From: Streptomyces hygroscopicus
GTDB lineage: Bacteria > Actinomycetota > Actinomycetes > Streptomycetales > Streptomycetaceae
Assembly: GCF_026168105.1 (NCBI RefSeq)
Contig: NZ_LBMW01000008.1
Location: 124,001-188,000, forward strand
Reading direction: 5' to 3'
DNA length: 64,000 nucleotides
Shown here: one piece after another, positions 1-9,501 of the stretch
How the letters are laid out: each line of letters opens with the position of its first letter
How positions within the stretch are numbered: the first letter of the stretch is position 1
Notes under the pieces: model-generated
Database searches by the model: none
What the model was told of the DNA's origin: nothing
What the model saw: the letters and a program-made list of their open reading frames with translations, nothing else
Program-made: the position numbers and the translations under genes

Positions 1-2
1 AC

Positions 3-647
3 TACGACGCGGGCGACGGCCGCGGCTGGCCGATCGGCAAGGGTGCGCGCGGATACGCCACCAGTCACAGCCACAACGTCTTCTGGCGCCTCGACTTCGG
101 CCTCGACGGCTCGTCCAAGAACCGGGTGGAGCAGTACGACTCCGAGGTCAGCCCGCCGGCCCGGGGCGCCCAGGCGCCGAGCAACAGGACCACGCGCACG
201 CAGGTCACCAAGGAACTCACGGGCGACGCCAAGAACATGCGCTGGTGGCGGGTGGTCAGCGACACGGGCAGGAACAAGGACGGCCACGCGCGCTCCTACG
301 AGATCGTCCCGGGCGCCACCACCAAGTATCCCGGCCACGACTTCACCCGGCACGACTTCTACATCACCGAGTACAACACGTGCGAGCAGTTCGCCAGCGA
401 CAACCTCGGAAACTGCGGTGCCCAGGCCGGCAAATCGGTTGACACCTGGGTCAACGGACAGACCCTCACCCACCCGGTGGTGTGGGTGAACGTCGGCTTC
501 CACCACATCGCGCGCGACGAGGACCAGCAGCCCATGCCGGTCCACTGGCAGGGCTTCTCCATCGCCCCGCGCGACGTCACGGCTATGAATCCGCTCACTC
601 CGCCCGCCCTCGCGGGTCAGAACGGGCATGTGCAACCCGGTAGTTGA
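3..647 (+). CDS. Copper amine oxidase, C-terminal part (partial)
   Basis: The reading frame is open from the left edge, so only about the last 214 residues are present. This is the C-terminal part of the catalytic beta-sandwich of a copper/topaquinone amine oxidase, which oxidises primary amines to aldehydes with release of H2O2 and ammonia. The best marker is the segment VGFHHIARDEDQQPMPVHW, which matches the family region HHxxRxEDxxxMP that carries the third copper-ligand histidine; it is followed by SIAPRDVTAMNP near the C terminus. The topaquinone tyrosine and the HxH copper pair must lie off the left edge. The substrate cannot be told from this fragment. Confidence 0.85.
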   Translation, partial: YDAGDGRGWPIGKGARGYATSHSHNVFWRLDFGLDGSSKNRVEQYDSEVSPPARGAQAPSNRTTRTQVTKELTGDAKNMRWWRVVSDTGRNKDGHARSYEIVPGATTKYPGHDFTRHDFYITEYNTCEQFASDNLGNCGAQAGKSVDTWVNGQTLTHPVVWVNVGFHHIARDEDQQPMPVHWQGFSIAPRDVTAMNPLTPPALAGQNGHVQPGS

Positions 648-762
648 GAAACGACCCTGTCCATCCGGCTGCATCCCGCGGCGCTCCCGGAGTACCCTTC
701 CTTGATCGTTGGCTGGGGCCTGGCCCCTGGGGAGGCTCGGGGGAGCGGAAGGCGGTGCACGG

Positions 763-2001
763 GTGGGCTCGGGAGGGCTGGAGCTTCCCCCTGGTGACGA
801 GGATCACGAGGGGAACTCCGCGGACGTCCCGCCCGGGGCGGTGTCCCTGGCACGGCCGATGGAAATGGGATCCATTGGACCGGAACTTGACTGGAACGCC
901 GACGCATGGCGTGAGGTGCGGACGCGCGCCCAGCGGGCGGGGCGGGCCTACATCTGGCTGAATCTGGTCGAACAGCGGCTGCGCGCGGTCGTGGCCGCCG
1001 TTCTCCGTCCCATCTACGAACCCGTCCACGGCGACGACTGGGTGGTCGCCGCGGCGGGGCCGGCCGGCCAGGAGTGGGTGCAGCGCGCGGTCGCGGTACG
1101 CGAGGTCAGCCGCCGCAAGGGGTACTTGCTCGACCCCGCCGACGACAACGTGCTGAGCTTCCTCACCCTGCCGCAGCTGCGCGAACTGATGGTGCAGCAC
1201 TGGCCGTGCTTCGAGCCGTACGTCGACGAGCGCCGCGACGTCGAACTCGCCCTGGACGAGCTGGAAGTGACCCGGAACGTTGTCTCGCGCAACCGGGCCC
1301 TCTCGGAGACCGTCCTCGCCCAGGCGGAGCGGGCCTCGGCCAGACTTCTGGAGATCCTCGGCGCGGGCGGTGACGTGCCCTCCGCGCGCCGGCTGCCCGT
1401 CGACGCGGTAGAGGACCTGGTGGGGGACCGGTACGCGGACGTGGTCGCCGTCCATCCGGACCGGGTGCGACTGCTGCGGCAGTTCCCCGCCGAGGACATC
1501 TTCGGCGGCGCCCGCCGTCTCGACGCCATCGGTATCGGCCTCAACCTGCTCGTGCAGAACTTCTCCGGGCGTCGGCTGGTGCGCCTCGCCGAGTCGGGCT
1601 GCCGGGTGCGCCTGCTGTTCCTCAATCCCGCCTCCAGCGCGGTCAAGCGACGCGAGCGTGAACTCGGCATCAGGAAGGGCGAGCTGAGCCGGGCCGTCGA
1701 GATGAACATCCTGCACATGCGCCGGGTGCGCTCGAAGCTGCGGGACCCGGGCGCCTTCGAGATCCAGGTCTTCGACGAGACGCCCCGCTTCACCGCGTAC
1801 CTGGTGGACGGGGACGGCTCCGACGGCATCGCGGTGGTGCAGTCCTATCTGCGGCGCACCCGCGGTATGGAGGCGCCGGTGCTGGTGCTGCGCAGCGGAA
1901 ACCGGGTCGTCAAGTCGGACGAAGCCGATGAGAGCGGACTCTTTGCGACATACCGCGAGGAGTTCGAAATGGCCTGGGTGGATTCGCGGCCGGTGTCCTG
2001 A
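763..2001 (+). CDS. SAV2148-type HEPN domain protein
   Basis: A 412-residue protein resembling the Streptomyces family annotated as SAV2148-family HEPN domain protein. The sequence is rich in Arg, Glu and Leu, has no signal peptide or membrane segment, and looks cytoplasmic. HEPN folds are often RNases or nucleotide-binding modules, but no canonical RxxxxH catalytic motif stands out, so activity is not assigned. I chose the GTG at 763 because a GGAG-type ribosome site lies upstream; an in-frame ATG at 709 would add 18 residues lacking family character. It stands alone, 99 bp before the exonuclease gene on the same strand. Confidence 0.7.
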   Translation: MGSGGLELPPGDEDHEGNSADVPPGAVSLARPMEMGSIGPELDWNADAWREVRTRAQRAGRAYIWLNLVEQRLRAVVAAVLRPIYEPVHGDDWVVAAAGPAGQEWVQRAVAVREVSRRKGYLLDPADDNVLSFLTLPQLRELMVQHWPCFEPYVDERRDVELALDELEVTRNVVSRNRALSETVLAQAERASARLLEILGAGGDVPSARRLPVDAVEDLVGDRYADVVAVHPDRVRLLRQFPAEDIFGGARRLDAIGIGLNLLVQNFSGRRLVRLAESGCRVRLLFLNPASSAVKRRERELGIRKGELSRAVEMNILHMRRVRSKLRDPGAFEIQVFDETPRFTAYLVDGDGSDGIAVVQSYLRRTRGMEAPVLVLRSGNRVVKSDEADESGLFATYREEFEMAWVDSRPVS

Positions 2002-2100
2002 ACCGTCCCAAGGGGGAGCGGAACGCGGTCCTCGGATTGTCAGTGGTGCATGGGAGGGTGGAGCCACTGGGGGAAAGCACCACCAAGAAGGAGGGCCGCC

Positions 2101-2823
2101 ATGGCCTGGCACCGGGAGCTGCTCATCGGCTTCGACCTGGAGACGACCGGGACGGATCCGTATGAGGCGCGCATCGTCACGGGCGCGGTGATCGAGGTCC
2201 GTGACGGGCGACCCCTGGGACGCCGGGAGTGGCTGGCGGACCCGGGCGTGGAGATTCCGGCGGACGCGGTGGCGGTGCACGGGATCAGCAATGAGCGCGC
2301 CGCCGCCGAGGGCCGTCCGGCCGACCGGGTCGCGGACGCCATCGCGGACGTCCTCGTCGGCTACTGGAAGTCGGGCGTCCCGGTCGTCGCCTACAACGCG
2401 GCCTTCGACCTCACCCTGCTCTCCGCCGAGTTGCGGCGGCACGGACTGCCGTCCCTGCGTGACCGTCTGGGCGGCCAGGACCCCGCCCCGGTCATCGACC
2501 CGTACACGATCGACCGCCGGGCCGACCGCTACCGCCCCGGCAAGCGCAACCTGGAAGCGGTCTGCGCGGAGTACGGCGTCGTGCTGGACGCGGCGCACGA
2601 CGCCGGTGCGGACGCCCTGGCCGCAGCCCTGCTTGCGGGTGCGATAGCAGGCCGCCATCCCAAGATCGCGGCGCTCGGCCCGGCGGAGCTGCACAGCCGT
2701 CAGATCGAGTGGTACGCGGCCTGGGCGGCGGACTTCCAGGAGTTCCTGCGCCGCAAGGGCGACACGGAGGCCGTGGTGGAGGGGACATGGCCGCTGCGGG
2801 AGCCGGCGCACGACCGGGTCTGA
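2101..2823 (+). CDS. DnaQ-like 3'-5' exonuclease
   Basis: A 240-residue DEDDh-superfamily exonuclease. The three Exo motifs are visible: FDLETTGTD near the N terminus (Asp-Glu metal ligands), VAYNAAFDLTLL around residue 98 (second Asp), and AHDAGADAL around residue 165 (His and last Asp). Such proteins remove nucleotides from 3' ends in replication proofreading or repair. No polymerase subunit is fused or adjacent, so this is a stand-alone nuclease. The ATG at 2101 is preceded by an AAGAAGGAGGG ribosome site. It converges with the phosphotransferase gene across a 71-bp gap. Confidence 0.88.
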   Translation: MAWHRELLIGFDLETTGTDPYEARIVTGAVIEVRDGRPLGRREWLADPGVEIPADAVAVHGISNERAAAEGRPADRVADAIADVLVGYWKSGVPVVAYNAAFDLTLLSAELRRHGLPSLRDRLGGQDPAPVIDPYTIDRRADRYRPGKRNLEAVCAEYGVVLDAAHDAGADALAAALLAGAIAGRHPKIAALGPAELHSRQIEWYAAWAADFQEFLRRKGDTEAVVEGTWPLREPAHDRV

Positions 2824-2894
2824 GCGAGGCGTCACCATGTCCCCCGGCTCACCCGGGTGTACGGCCTCGTACTCGTGCCGCCTGACGGGCGTGC

Positions 2895-3758
2895 TCAGAA
2901 CGGGTACCAGCGGACCGTCTCGTCGCCGTCCCGCAGGGACGCCACCCGCCGCTCGAACTCTGCCGGCGCCTTGGGGTTGGTGGGCGCATGCTGGGCGACC
3001 CAGGCGCAGCTGGCGGTTTCGCGCGCCCCGCGCAGCACGGAGCAGCCCTCCCACTCGCGCACATCCCAGCCGTAGGCCCGGGTGAAGGAGTCGTATGCCT
3101 CGGCCGGGAGCCCGTAGCGGTCGCGGGAGAGCGCCATGACCACCAGGTCGTGCTCGCGCAGGTCGGCCGAGAAGGTCTCCAGGTCGACCAGCACCGGGCC
3201 GTCCGGGCCGATGTGCACATTGCGGGGCAGCGCGTCACCGTGGATCGGGCCGGGCGGCAGATGCGGCGTCAGCGCGGCAGCGGCGGCGGCGAACCCGTCG
3301 CGGCGCTCGCGCAGATACGCCGCGTCCGCCGGGTCGATCGCGTCGCCCGCCAGGCGCAGCCAGCGCTCCACACCGCCCAGCAGATCGCGCGGCGGCAGGG
3401 CGAAGGCGGGGGAGGGGAGGGTGTGCACGACGAGCAGCAGTTCGGCCAGGTCCCGTGGTTCGGCGGGGCGTACGGAATCGGGCAGCCGATGCCACACCGT
3501 CACCGGGTGACCGTCGACCAGCAGCGCCTTCGGGTCGGCGGCCCGCACGGCGGGGACGCCCGCTTCCGCGAGCCAGAGGGCGATGTCCAGCTCCCGCCGC
3601 GCGCGCTCGAGGAGTTCGGCATCGCGGCCCACCTTGACCACCAGGTCACCAGCGGCGAACACCGCATTCTCGCCCAGGGCGAGGAGCCGCGCGTCCCGTG
3701 CCGGGCCGGGCAGCACACCCGCCGCGGTCAGGACGTCGCGCGCCCGTGCCTCGTCCAT
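2895..3758 (-). CDS. Aminoglycoside-phosphotransferase-fold kinase
   Basis: A 287-residue protein of the APH/choline kinase superfamily. It shows the nucleotide-binding lysine segment DLVVKVGRD around residue 40, the catalytic loop HGDALPRNV around residue 174 (HGDxxxxN, Brenner's motif) and the metal-binding DLE that follows. Family members phosphorylate small hydroxyl or amino substrates, including antibiotics. Nothing here identifies the substrate, and most Streptomyces homologues are of unknown role rather than resistance genes. The start has a GGAGG ribosome site 7 nt upstream. Confidence 0.85.
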   Translation of the reverse strand: MDEARARDVLTAAGVLPGPARDARLLALGENAVFAAGDLVVKVGRDAELLERARRELDIALWLAEAGVPAVRAADPKALLVDGHPVTVWHRLPDSVRPAEPRDLAELLLVVHTLPSPAFALPPRDLLGGVERWLRLAGDAIDPADAAYLRERRDGFAAAAAALTPHLPPGPIHGDALPRNVHIGPDGPVLVDLETFSADLREHDLVVMALSRDRYGLPAEAYDSFTRAYGWDVREWEGCSVLRGARETASCAWVAQHAPTNPKAPAEFERRVASLRDGDETVRWYPF

Positions 3759-3944
3759 CGTCCGCCTCCGTGTCCTCGACGCGTTCCTGCCGTCCGCCCG
3801 GCCAGTGTCGCATTCGCACAGTTCGGACTTTCGGACCGAGTAGCGCAGGCGCGCAGGTCCGACCAGGTACGCGCCTGCGCCCAGGCCGGGCCGTGCACGC
3901 CGGAGCCGTCACGCCACCGGGATCCCGGCAGTCGTGACACGGCG

Positions 3945-3976
3945 ACGTGGCCGGGGTGCGCCCACCCCGGCCACGT
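3945..3976 (-). terminator. Strong hairpin terminator behind the MMPL gene
   Basis: A perfect 14-bp stem (3945-3958 pairing with 3963-3976) with a 4-nt loop lies 21 bp beyond the stop of the MMPL gene. No U-run follows, as is usual in Streptomyces terminators. It probably ends the MMPL transcript before the phosphotransferase gene. Confidence 0.75.
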
Positions 3977-3997
3977 ACGTCCTCGGCTGTGGAGGTG

Positions 3998-6271
3998 TCA
4001 GACCCCGACCCTCTCCCCCTCCACCGCCGGCGGCGGGGGCGGCGACACCGGGGCCGCCTCGTCGTGCGTGAGGTCGGGCAGCCGGTGCAGCCACTTCGGC
4101 AGGTACCAGTTGCGCTCGCCGAGCAGGGCCATCACCGCCGGGAGCAGGACACCCCGGATGACCGTCGCGTCGATGAGCACCGCGGCGGCGAGTCCCACGC
4201 CCATCTGCTTCATGGACTGCATCGACAGCGTGCCGAAGATCGCGAACACGGCGACCATGATGACGGCGGCACTGGTGACGACCCCCGCCGTGGTCACCAC
4301 CCCGTGCGTGATCGCGTCCTTCGTCGTACGGCCCCGCATGCGTGCCTCGCGGATCCGGGAGACCACGAACACGTGGTAGTCCATCGAGAGCCCGAACAGG
4401 ATGACGAAGAGGAACAGCGGCAGCCAGCTGACGATGGCACCCACACCCTCGGCGCCCACCAGCGACGCGCCCCAGCCGTGCTGGAAGACGGCGACGAGAA
4501 TGCCGTACGCCGCGCCGACCGACAGCAGGTTCAGCACGATCGAGGTGATCGCCACCGTCAGCGAGCGGAACGACAGGAGCATCAGCAGGAAGGCGAAGAC
4601 CACGACGAACGCGAAGACCGGGACCACCGAGCTGATGAGCTGGTCGTTGAAGTCGTGCGAGCCCGCGACCTGGCCGGTGATCGGTGCCTGCACGCCGTCG
4701 ACCTTGCCGAGCGTGTCCGGCCGGACCGTGTCACGCAGCAGTTCCAGGCTCCTGCTCGCCTTGTCCAGGTCGGACCCGCCGACGAGGGGTACGGAGATCA
4801 CGGCGACGTTCTGCGCGTCGTGCAGCTTGATGTCGACCGGGCCGCGCGAGGCGCCCGAACTGATCGCCCGGGTACGGAAGTCGGCGAGCGCGGCCTTCAC
4901 GTCGGCGGCGTTGATGTCCTTCGCCCTGACGACGACCTCGGCGGGTTCGGTGCCGCCGGGGAAGGCGTCGTTGACCCGGTTGTACGTGGCCACGATGGGC
5001 AGCTTGTCGCCGAACTCCTGGTTCAGGGTGAGGTTCTGCGTCTTCATACCGAGCGCGGGCGCCGCGACCGCCAGCAGCGCACCGGCGGCCACCACCAGGG
5101 AGACGGCGGGCTTGGCCAGGACGACCTTGAGGACGGCACCCCACAGCCGGCTCCCCTGCTGCTCGGAACGGCCGCGCCGGGCGTCGCGCCGGCCCCGCTT
5201 GTCCGGGTGCAGGAACGGGATGCGTCCCTTCTCGACCCGCTCACCCAGCAGCGACAGCAGCGCGGGCAGCACCGTCACCGAGCCGACCATGGCGACCGCC
5301 ACGACCATCAGCGAGGCCAGACCCATCGCCTCGAACGTGGCGAGGCCGGTGAAGAGCATGCCGGCCATTGCGACGCACACGGTGACACCGGAGACGATCA
5401 CGGCACGCCCGCTGGTCGCGGCGGCGATGCGCAGCGCCGTGCCCGCGTCCCGGCCGGCCGCTCGCTCCTCGCGCTCGCGCCGCAGATAGAACAGGCAGTA
5501 GTCGACGCCGACGGCCAGACCGACCAGCAGCATCACGGAGTTGGCGGTGTCGTTCATCGGCTGCAGATGGCTGACGATGCCCATCAGGCCCATCGTCGCC
5601 ATGATCGCGGTGATCGCCAGCCCGACCGGCAGCAGCGCGGCGACCAACGCGCCGAACGCGATCAGCAGAATGCCGAGGGCCACCGGCACCGCGGAGTACT
5701 CGGCCTGCTTGAAGTCGTCGCCGAACGCGTCGGAGAACGTCTTCTGCATGCTGGCGGCGCCGATCTCCTCGATCCGCAGCTCCTCGTGCCCCTTCTGGAC
5801 GGTGGCGACAGCCTTCACGACGGGCTGGACACGCTCGCCCGCGGTGTCCGCGTCGCCGCGCAGGGCGAACTGCACGAGAGCGCTGTGGCCGTCCCTCGAG
5901 ATGGTCTTCGTGTCGTACGGCGAGGTCACGTCGGTCACCTGGCCGGTGCCGTCGACGGCCCGCACGACCTCGGTGACTGCGGCGCGGAACCGCGGGTCGG
6001 TGGCCGTGGTCCGGCCGTCCCTGGCCTGGACGAGGACGGTCTCGTGCGCCGGTTCCTTGATCCCCGCATCTTCGATGATCTTGGCGGCGGTGTGTGTCTC
6101 CCCCTTGAGCTGGTCGCTGTTCTTGACGTCGACGCGGCCGGCCGCCGAGCCGACGGCCATCGCGAGGACGACGAACAGTACCCATATGCCGACGGCAGCC
6201 CATCGGTGCCGGGCGCTCCAGCCTCCGGCCCGGGCGGCGATGCCCCGCACCCGCGTATCTCCGTTCCCCAT
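3998..6271 (-). CDS. MMPL/RND-family exporter
   Basis: A 757-residue inner-membrane protein with the MMPL layout. There is one TM helix near residue 25, a large extracytoplasmic loop, five TM helices around residues 180-340 (including GLAVGVDYCLFYLRREREE), a second soluble loop, and a last TM block around 545-735 with FGLSMDYHVFVVSRIREA. The paired GxxxDY motifs in the central helices are the proton-relay signature of MMPL/RND transporters. In actinobacteria these export lipids, glycolipids or drugs. No lipid biosynthesis gene is adjacent, so the cargo is unknown. A GAGGGGGC ribosome site precedes the ATG. Confidence 0.9.
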   Translation of the reverse strand: MGNGDTRVRGIAARAGGWSARHRWAAVGIWVLFVVLAMAVGSAAGRVDVKNSDQLKGETHTAAKIIEDAGIKEPAHETVLVQARDGRTTATDPRFRAAVTEVVRAVDGTGQVTDVTSPYDTKTISRDGHSALVQFALRGDADTAGERVQPVVKAVATVQKGHEELRIEEIGAASMQKTFSDAFGDDFKQAEYSAVPVALGILLIAFGALVAALLPVGLAITAIMATMGLMGIVSHLQPMNDTANSVMLLVGLAVGVDYCLFYLRREREERAAGRDAGTALRIAAATSGRAVIVSGVTVCVAMAGMLFTGLATFEAMGLASLMVVAVAMVGSVTVLPALLSLLGERVEKGRIPFLHPDKRGRRDARRGRSEQQGSRLWGAVLKVVLAKPAVSLVVAAGALLAVAAPALGMKTQNLTLNQEFGDKLPIVATYNRVNDAFPGGTEPAEVVVRAKDINAADVKAALADFRTRAISSGASRGPVDIKLHDAQNVAVISVPLVGGSDLDKASRSLELLRDTVRPDTLGKVDGVQAPITGQVAGSHDFNDQLISSVVPVFAFVVVFAFLLMLLSFRSLTVAITSIVLNLLSVGAAYGILVAVFQHGWGASLVGAEGVGAIVSWLPLFLFVILFGLSMDYHVFVVSRIREARMRGRTTKDAITHGVVTTAGVVTSAAVIMVAVFAIFGTLSMQSMKQMGVGLAAAVLIDATVIRGVLLPAVMALLGERNWYLPKWLHRLPDLTHDEAAPVSPPPPPAVEGERVGV

Positions 6272-6500
6272 GACGGGCTTGCCCCCTCGTGTGCGGGTGA
6301 CGGCCCCCTGCCGCCACCGTTCACTTCGAAGGTAGGGGCGGCATAAGAGCGACTCGTCGTGCTCGTCGGTGAACCGTCAACGGCCCGGCTCCTCCCCACG
6401 GACAACGCGCCTCACCATCTGGGAGGACGAAGACCCCTTACACGTATTCGGGGTTCTCGGGGAGCGGCATCAGGGTCCGCGGCGCCACCGGGCCGCGGCC

Positions 6501-6506
6501 TATGGT
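6501..6506 (+). promoter_or_regulatory. -10 box (TATGGT) of a probable leaderless transcript
   Basis: TATGGT ends 6 nt before the ATG at 6513 and no ribosome site is present, so transcription probably starts at or next to the start codon. Confidence 0.5.
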
Positions 6507-6512
6507 GTTGGG

Positions 6513-7061
6513 ATGACGACGAGGTACGCGGCGCTGCTGCGCGGGATCAACGTGGGGGGCAGCAGGAAGCTGCCCATGGCGCAACTGCGCACGCTCCTGT
6601 CGGGGCTCGGCCACGGCGGCGTGGCCACCTATCTGCAGAGCGGCAACGCGGTCTTCACGGCAGGTCACGGCGACGAGGAGTCCCTGGCGGCAGAGCTGAC
6701 CGCGGCGATCGAGGAGCACTTCGGCTTCCGGGTCGACGTGCTCGTACGCGACCACGCCTATCTCAGGGCCGTCCGCGAGGCCTGTCCGTTCCCGGCCGGT
6801 GAACTGGAGGGCAGACAGCTGCACGTCACGTACTTCTCGAAGCCCGTGGCAGCCGAGCGGTTCGCGGAGATCGATCCGGCCGTATATCTGCCGGAGGAGT
6901 TCCGGCTGGGCGACCGCGCGCTCTACCTCTACGCCCCCGACGGACTCGGCCGCTCGAAACTGGCCGAGCATCTCTCCAGGCCCCGGCTGGCCAAGGGCTT
7001 GATCGCCACCACCCGCAACTGGAACACGGTCGTCAAACTGGAGCAGCTGACCGGCGCCTGA
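6513..7061 (+). CDS. DUF1697 family protein
   Basis: A 182-residue protein with the DUF1697 opening YAALLRGINVGG and the conserved LxSGNAVF segment (YLQSGNAVF around residue 48), ending in a conserved TTRNWNTVVKLEQL stretch. The family is widespread in soil bacteria and has no established biochemical role. No signal peptide or membrane helix is seen. The start was chosen because family members begin MTTRYAALLRG and because a -10 box sits 6 nt upstream. Divergent from the MMPL gene and convergent with the small membrane protein that follows. Confidence 0.85.
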   Translation: MTTRYAALLRGINVGGSRKLPMAQLRTLLSGLGHGGVATYLQSGNAVFTAGHGDEESLAAELTAAIEEHFGFRVDVLVRDHAYLRAVREACPFPAGELEGRQLHVTYFSKPVAAERFAEIDPAVYLPEEFRLGDRALYLYAPDGLGRSKLAEHLSRPRLAKGLIATTRNWNTVVKLEQLTGA

Positions 7062-7109
7062 GCGCACACCCGCGACAGAGGTGAGGCAGGACCTGTGCCG
7101 TCGGCGTGC

Positions 7110-7526
7110 TCAGTGCAGGATCTTCTCCTTGGCCCGACGGAACTCGTCGTCGGTGAGGTCGCCCCTGGCCTTGATCTCGGAGAGTTTCGCCAGCTCGTCG
7201 ACCCCGCCGGCACCCCCGGAACCGCGGGCGGTGTCGCGGATGTACGCGTCGAACGCCTGCTGCTGGGCTCGGGCCTGATCCACCTCGCGCCGGCCCATGC
7301 CCTTGCCACGGGCGATGAGGTACACGAAGACGCCGAGGAAGGGGAGAATGATCACGAAGACGAGCCATCCCGCCTTCCCCCAGCCGCTCATGGAGTCGTC
7401 GCGGAAGATGTCGACGATGATCCGGAAGAGCAGGACGAACCACAGGATCCACAGGAAGATCCACAGCATGGTCCAGAACGCGCCCAGAAGCGGATAGTCG
7501 TACGCCAAGTTCATGGAGCCGTTCAT
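7110..7526 (-). CDS. Small membrane protein with PLDc_N and SHOCT domains
   Basis: A 138-residue protein. Two TM helices occupy about residues 15-70 (WIFLWILWFVLLFRIIVDIF, then AGWLVFVIILPFLGVFVYLIARG), matching the PLDc_N membrane module. The C terminus, about residues 108-138, is a SHOCT domain (LAKLSEIKARGDLTDDEFRRAKEKIL). SHOCT segments are short oligomerisation or regulatory tails. The function of these proteins, common in Streptomyces, is unknown. A GGGAGAAGG ribosome site precedes the ATG. Confidence 0.85.
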   Translation of the reverse strand: MNGSMNLAYDYPLLGAFWTMLWIFLWILWFVLLFRIIVDIFRDDSMSGWGKAGWLVFVIILPFLGVFVYLIARGKGMGRREVDQARAQQQAFDAYIRDTARGSGGAGGVDELAKLSEIKARGDLTDDEFRRAKEKILH

Positions 7527-7701
7527 TGCCTTCTCCCATCCGTACCCTCCCCCGACACGGTGCGAGCATGCGCGATGAGCCGGGTTGGACGCCTCACCCG
7601 GCGGGGGTGAAATCCGGCCGGGGTTCGTCCCGCCTCGGTGTTCCCCCGCAGTGGCGGCCCGGTACTTCCGGGCGGGTGACCCGGGCGGTGCGCTGCCCCG
7701 G

Positions 7702-9060
7702 TCACCCGTCGGGAGCCCCAGCGGTGCCCGCCCCCGGCTGTGCGGAGCCGTCGGCCGGCGCGTCGGCCGCTGCGGCGAGAATGCCGAGAATCACCAGGAC
7801 CAGGACCACGATGCCGAGAACGAGCGCCACGGCGGCCGGGGTGGGGTAGTTCCACAGCGCCAGGACGAGTGCACCGGCCGCGATGACGACGCCGGTGGTC
7901 CAGCCGCGGTAGGCCTCCAGCCAGCGGCCCGTGCCGCCGGTGCGCAGGACGGATCGGGCCAGGGCCCGGCCGACGGCTCCGGTGCCCCGTGCGGCGCCGG
8001 AGCGCACCGCGCGGGCACCGCGGCCGGGACCGTACACGTAGCCCGCGAGGGCGGTGATCACCGCGATGACCAGAATGGTGCGGGCGCTCTGACGCAGGAA
8101 GCGAACGAGGGTGTCGAAGACGACGGCTGCCGCGTCCGGGGGCAGGGCGGAGGGCGGAACGGAGTCAAGATAGACCCTGCGCAGGACCGCGAGACCGATC
8201 AGCAGCACGATCATCATCGTGCCGGTCCCGATCGCGGCGCTCATCAGGGCCACCCGGTGCGCGGGCGCCGCCCAGACGGCGAGCGCGGCCAGCACGATGG
8301 TCACGACAGGCAGCCAGGTGCCGACGACATCGAGCAGGCGCATGGCGTCCTGTGCCTTCTGGAGCTTGTCGGTCTTCAGCAGCGGAACGGTCCGGTCGAC
8401 CGCGGGAATGGCCGCCGCCTGCTTGAACCCGGCGTCCACCAGGCGCTGCTTCACGTTGTCCACGACCGTGCCGATGTCCAGGACGATGGTGTTCCCCCGT
8501 GCCTGGACAGCGCTGTTCCCCTCGCCGGTGAGGACCTTCACCACCGCGGCGTGGGCGCGGCGGTTGGCCTGCTCCCACACATAGGCGAACTGGTCGCTGG
8601 TCACGACCTTCGACACCACGCCGCGTACGGCACCGGTGAGCGCGCTCTTCAGAGGTCCCGCGAGCTCCGGTGCATGGTTCACCACCACGGGCGGAGCACC
8701 GGCCCGCTGGAGCGCCGAGGTGAGGGATCGGGCGATCGCGTCGACGTCGACGTTGTCGACCACGCGGTTGGTCAGCCGGTCCGTCACCACGTTCTGCACG
8801 GCGGGTTCGGAAGCGAGGGGTGCCACCGTCTGCACGTAGCGATTGGTGTCCGCGACCTGGCTGTGCAGCCAGGTCGCGACGACTGCGAGCGGGGCGAGGA
8901 GGAAGACCAGCACCAGCAGGACGGACGCTCCCGCGTACCGCAGACGCCGGTGACGCATCTCGGCGGCCTTCCGCAGCCGGTCGTACTCCGCACGCTCGTC
9001 GGCGCTCAGAGGAGACGCTTGTTCGGGCCGGTCGGGGCCTTGGGGGACGGGCGGGGCCAT
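7702..9060 (-). CDS. Actinobacterial membrane protein of unknown function
   Basis: A 452-residue protein not assigned to a named family. One TM helix at about residues 40-65 (VLLVLVFLLAPLAVVATWL) is followed by an extracytoplasmic domain of about 170 residues. Then come several TM helices at about 245-310 and 340-445, and an Ala/Pro-rich tail. The layout (short cytoplasmic head, one helix, large outer domain, helix cluster) suggests an envelope protein. No enzymatic motif was seen. A GGGAGGAG ribosome site supports the ATG. Confidence 0.75.
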   Translation of the reverse strand: MAPPVPQGPDRPEQASPLSADERAEYDRLRKAAEMRHRRLRYAGASVLLVLVFLLAPLAVVATWLHSQVADTNRYVQTVAPLASEPAVQNVVTDRLTNRVVDNVDVDAIARSLTSALQRAGAPPVVVNHAPELAGPLKSALTGAVRGVVSKVVTSDQFAYVWEQANRRAHAAVVKVLTGEGNSAVQARGNTIVLDIGTVVDNVKQRLVDAGFKQAAAIPAVDRTVPLLKTDKLQKAQDAMRLLDVVGTWLPVVTIVLAALAVWAAPAHRVALMSAAIGTGTMMIVLLIGLAVLRRVYLDSVPPSALPPDAAAVVFDTLVRFLRQSARTILVIAVITALAGYVYGPGRGARAVRSGAARGTGAVGRALARSVLRTGGTGRWLEAYRGWTTGVVIAAGALVLALWNYPTPAAVALVLGIVVLVLVILGILAAAADAPADGSAQPGAGTAGAPDG

Positions 9061-9501
9061 CGGCTCCTCCCTTCACACGCGGGGACATCCCTGGCCGGGC
9101 GGTATTCCCCACCGTGGGCACCGTCGCGACTGCTGCGCATCACCCGGCAAGGATGAGTTGCCGGTCGTCCGGGGGGACCGACCCGGTACCACCGGCCCGC
9201 GGCCGCTTCCCAGTGCGTCCGGGGCGCGGGAGGGCCTCGGCACGGCTCGCCCACGCCGGGTGATGATGCGCGTTGCGCGCCGCGCCCGTGGCAGGGATGG
9301 CAGGCAGTGAACGGCCTCCGCGGCATGGAGCGGACGGCCTCCGTGGCAGGGAAGGGCGCCCGTACCGGAGCGCCGCGCGGCACTCGGCGGCCGACCGGCG
9401 CCGCTCACGTCGACCACGGCGGGGCGGTCCACGGCTCGCCGCTCGCCGCTCGCCGCCCCGCCGTGTCATGTGCGCGGGCGCCTCGTCCCGGGCCCGAGCA
9501 C
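9061..9501. other. Gene-free stretch between two minus-strand genes
   Basis: 441 bp upstream of the membrane protein gene. I see no convincing reading frame. A 15-bp direct repeat (ACGGCCTCCG then C/T then GGCA) occurs at 9311-9325 and 9334-9348, and GCTCGCC is repeated near 9435. No strong hairpin was found. Confidence 0.5.

Noticed and set aside
2895..3758. Antibiotic resistance by aminoglycoside phosphotransferase
   Set aside because: Only the superfamily motifs are present; no biosynthetic or resistance context supports a specific drug substrate.
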